Shown piece by piece: positions 60,521 to 64,000 of a stretch of DNA of 64,000 nucleotides; positions within the stretch are counted from its first letter, which is position 1, and every line of letters begins with the position of its first letter. The stretch is from Climacium dendroides (Eukaryota > Streptophyta > Bryopsida > Hypnales > Climaciaceae): positions 37,691,029 to 37,755,028 of the forward strand of contig OX467083.1 of assembly GCA_950106755.1 (NCBI GenBank), given 5' to 3'. The translations under genes and the position numbers were made by a program. Under the pieces are notes generated by a model. That model was not told the DNA's origin and made no database searches. It was given only the letters and a program-made list of their open reading frames with translations.

Positions 60521-61195
60521 TTCAATGCAACCATATGTAACTTTGGTTTTGGAGTTATATGTTTGCTTTAATTTTCTAAAAATCCTAATTTTATATACAA
60601 CATGGTATTTTTTTGTAGTTGAAATAGAAAGAGCATAAATTGAGGTATACAATAGTGTCTTAAATTTGTCCTTGTGTTTTGAATCCAATGACGCATGGCA
60701 CTCCCAATTTGAATCATAATTGCACCACTTCCATGCTTGAAAAGCTTCAAAATGGTCAAGTACTATATGTGTACGGAGTTGTGTGTAAGCATGATAAAGT
60801 CTAGAGGTTAAAATCACATCCATATGAAAGATGCTGGTTTTTGAATTATCAGCCCCATTGATAGACATCAGACCTTAGCTTATTTAGTACAATGTTCATA
60901 TTCTAGGACACAAATATAATACAACCCTTTCGGGCTAATTTCTTGGAGATTGTGTGACTTTGTGCATAAGTTTGTGACCTTGTAACCAACAACAGAAGTG
61001 ACATTGTGCAGGTAGTTTGCAGCAAGACTTCAGATCTCACTTGTCACAGGGAGAGAGCGATTGAACTGTCTGATAAAACTACTCCCACTGAGGAATCCCC
61101 AGAAACGTAGCCTAAGCAACCGTTGGGCTCACACCAATCTCCTTTGCAAGCGGCCCCTCCCATGCAACGAGTGTGGTGGAATGAGACGTCTGCCA

Positions 61196-61839
61196 CCATC
61201 GTCTTCACATGATTGTGCACATTATTGAAACATCATCATAGAATATTAAGTTACTCTCACTACTGTACCTCTTCCATCTTATGCTCTACTATTTTAATTT
61301 ACGCAAACTTCAATTTATCACTCATTTAGTAGGGGAATCAATGCCCTTCCAAGACATAAAACAATGACAGAAATTTACAAAAATGGATTCATGAACATTC
61401 CACAATTCCTGGATTTGAGAGAATTTTTTGGAAAGGACTCTCAAACCTTGGATTCTAACTTGGAATTTGACCCAAAAATACTGTAGGAAAGTGGACATAA
61501 CAAAACAACAGAATCCATTGTACAGTACAGATAACTTAGATGATGAAGCATCTTTAGAAAGCTTATGTTGTAAGTTGATATGCTGCAAAACTATTTCTGT
61601 CTCAGGAATTGTGGAATTATTTTGTTGTAACCACACTTGGCAGCTCAGTTCTTGTTTTTTTTTGCCAGTTAACCTAAATGAGGAGCACAGCCTTTTCTTT
61701 GTCAAATAACTATTTCTATTGCAAAGTGAAAAAAAACTGTGAAAATCAATTTTTTTTGTGAATCTAACCACAAGATTTTGCACTAGACTAGTGCAAGGAT
61801 ATGTAGAAGAAATTTCGAAAACTTTGGCTGCATACATTG
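61196..61839. other. sequence outside the right arm, no gene
   Basis: Minus-strand frame 61322-61837 and plus-strand frame 61428-61709 have no domain features. Nothing supported. Confidence 0.4.
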
Positions 61840-62202
61840 CAAAATATTGTGTTTAAAGTGAAACAAACAAGTTTTTTTGCACCTTATGTGACTAAATTAT
61901 TTGACTTTGAACCTTCTTAACTTATTTTTTTGTACTAACTATGCTTCAACTTGTTGGATCCAAAATATTGTGTTTAAAGTGAATCAAACAAGTTTTTTTG
62001 CACCTTATGTGACTAAATTATTTGACTTTGAACCTTCTTAACTTATTTTTTTGTACTAACTATGCTTCAACTTGTTGGATCCAAAATATTGTGTTTAAAG
62101 TGAATCAAACAAGTTTTTTTGCACCTTATGTGACTAAATTATTTGACTTTGAACCTTCTTAACTTATTTTTTTGTACTAACTATGCTTCAACTTGTTGGA
62201 TC
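61840..62202. repeat. tandem repeat, 3 x 121 bp
   Basis: CAAAATATTGTGTTTAAAGT starts at 61840, 61961 and 62082, exactly 121 bp apart. The copies are almost identical and end CTTGTTGGATC. A diverged single relative (TTGAACCTTCTTAACTTA) lies near 19480. Confidence 0.95.
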
Positions 62203-63604
62203 CACTTCTGCAATGAATATGGCTTGCTAAGCACCACATTTAGGTTGCAAAGTCGAAGCACTATTCATTGTTCACTTTTGTATGACTTACCTAAACAAAT
62301 TTTAAGCAAGCAACAAGCCCCATGACTCGATACATAGAAGATTTTTAATTCTCTTTTGGATTGTCTATCAAGCAAGGGAATGTCATTTAAGGGTGAAGTA
62401 AACCAATGGTTACTACCTCATAGCAATTAACAAGTGACATGAAAAAAATGAATGTTAAAATTGAAGGATCACTTTCAACATTCATTGAAAAAAATGAATG
62501 TTCAATGTGATTGTGGTAGTGGGGATTATGTGGAAACTTTGCTATTTACACATGCCATGAGAGATGTTTTTATTTGTTTGTTCATTCACTTTATACTTGA
62601 GCCAAAAATTCCATAGGTTTTGATATGTACAAAAATTCTTTATATTGTCCTAAACATGTGACACAATAAAGTACAAGTTGGAGGTCTAGATCCATTGAGT
62701 GTAAACATAGAAAGAAAATACATTTCATAAATTGAATATATTGAATTGAACATGTTCAAAATTTGTCATTGAAAGTTATGAAATAAATAAATAAATAAAT
62801 AAAGAACAAAAAAATAGATGGACAAAAGAAGATTTTCAAAACTAAGAAAAAATTAGAAAGTTTGAAAACATGCTATTTTTACTAGTTGCATACTTGCATT
62901 ACATATTTCTATTATCACGAGGCTAATATAGGGGATTCAATACCACTACTATATTTTAATATAGCTGTTAATGTAATAAAAAGATTAAAAGAATTTAAAA
63001 TCTAACAAATACAAAGTAAATATCTATAATTTATATTAATTTATTCTTATTTAAGATTAATATAATGATATTGTACTTAATATCATTTATTAGTTATGAA
63101 TACATCCATCAAGATTATTGTGAAGTATGGACCATTTATTAAATTAAATGTAGACATTATATATAATATGAATTAGTGTATAATTATATGCAAATGAAAA
63201 AAGAATGTAAGTGGCTTCATACTAATTTTAGTTTATTTAGTTACATGATTGGTGTGGACCAACCATTAAATGGATGATATAGTGGAGGATTTAATAAGAC
63301 TAAAAATAGAATTGATTTTAGATTGATAAAGGATTATCTAGGACAAAGTCAAAGTTAAAGTCAAGGTTGTAATGAAGAATATAAAGGATTTAGGAAGGCC
63401 TATGAGATCTCAAAAAAAAAATAGTGCTACAAGCCTATAAAGCTTAAGGATACATGAAATGTTCTCAACATTGCTACATAAGTTTTGCTACCTTTCTCCA
63501 AGAATTTTTTCTTCACAAAGGTTTGGAAGAATTGACAAGAAGACTAAATATTTTTTTAATCTAACAAATTGGGTGAGGTATATAAAAGACTTAAAATAGA
63601 TATC

Positions 63605-63607
<3 letters not shown>
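62203..63607. other. AT-rich tract, no gene
   Basis: It includes a (TAAA)n run near 62782-62803. No coding exon is recognised. Confidence 0.5.

Positions 63608-63671
<64 letters not shown>
63608..63671. repeat. (TA)n microsatellite
   Basis: About 32 uninterrupted TA dinucleotides. The minus-strand open frame across it (Ile-Tyr repeats) is an artefact. Confidence 0.97.
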
Positions 63672-63675
<4 letters not shown>

Positions 63676-64000
63676 TATGCCCCTGGGTAACCCAATTGCA
63701 TCCCTATGTACAATTGTCCAACATCTCATGCCATAAATGTTGAACAATTGAAGATATAGATGCAATTGGATTGGGGTCAACAATGGGATATGCATATCTT
63801 TTTAGTGGTTTGGATGCCATTGTATTTGCCATAATGACCACAATTAGATTTTTCTCCAACATGGTGTTCTATAATTGGTTGTGAGAAAAAAAATTATCAC
63901 TCATAATGAGTGCCCTTTGTGACATTTTACTACCCTAAATTATGTAATCAGGCTACTTGGAAAGATTGGCAAGGCAACAAATAATTGACATAGTGACTAA
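63672..64000. other. no gene seen
   Basis: AT-rich flank with a short mirrored motif (GTACAATTGTCCAACAT and ATGTTGAACAATTG), possibly a small hairpin. Otherwise unremarkable. Confidence 0.4.

Larger units (their letters stand above)
52055..61195 (-). repeat. right arm of the inverted duplication
   Basis: Mirror of the left arm, with the inner end in UNC-50 intron 9 (TGTCAATTCTAAGTTTCACC, about 52065) and the outer end near GGTGGAATGAGACG (about 61180). Two blocks are absent from the left arm: 57115-57535 and about 58443-60520. It lacks the CACTA element and the TTAA-flanked MITE of the left arm. Confidence 0.9.

Noticed and set aside
37083..61195. Inverted arms as a plastid-type inverted repeat
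   Set aside because: The arms contain nuclear spliced genes (GT43, UNC-50) and no plastid genes.
63556..63795. Open frame with Ile-Tyr repeats
   Set aside because: It is only the translation of a (TA)n microsatellite.

Overview
The window looks like nuclear DNA from a land plant. It has spliced genes with GT-AG introns, plant-type families (a GEM-like GRAM protein, an IRX14-type GT43 glycosyltransferase, a plant UNC-50 homologue) and plant-type DNA transposons. Long AT-rich gene-poor tracts separate GC-richer gene islands. No rRNA, organelle gene, bacterial operon or CRISPR array was seen. The species cannot be fixed from sequence alone. A seedless plant (bryophyte, lycophyte or fern) fits the style of genes and repeats, but that is an inference.

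Layout. 0-3.5 kb: a G-rich foldback repeat and a possible broken R2R3-MYB (GAMYB-like) fragment. 3.5-7.7 kb: AT-rich repeats with small MITE-like elements and a Helitron-like 3' end. 8.6-10.8 kb (-): a three-exon GRAM-domain gene. 11.8-24 kb: a MITE with a TAA target duplication, AT-rich repeats, a 945-bp foldback element and a decayed reading frame. 24.8-25.8 kb (-): a six-helix membrane protein. 26-30 kb: AT-rich repeats. 31-33 kb (-): a 663-residue low-complexity protein with internal repeats, ending in a possible CaaX box (CTIL). 33-37 kb: promoter-like sequence, then repeats.

37-61 kb is the most striking part: a very large inverted duplication. The left arm (about 37.08-45.47 kb) and right arm (about 52.06-61.20 kb) each carry an intact four-exon GT43 gene of 498 residues, pointing towards each other. 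The unique spacer holds a complete ten-exon UNC-50 gene of 251 residues. Its last exon lies in the right arm, and a decayed mirror copy of that exon lies in the left arm. At the inner end of the left arm the duplication is fused to a broken 3' fragment of the CTIL-protein gene from 31 kb. A 727-bp CACTA-type element sits in the left arm only, and the right arm keeps a near-empty site. Similarity is highest around the GT43 genes and drops towards both arm ends, which suggests gene conversion or selection.

A second theme is a set of short elements flanked by TTAA with termini that usually begin CCC, the layout of piggyBac-type elements. The genes do not form one pathway. GT43 and UNC-50 are both Golgi-related, but their neighbourhood probably reflects rearrangement. 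All exon models were built by hand from splice sites, reading phase and remembered family sequences; no search was run.
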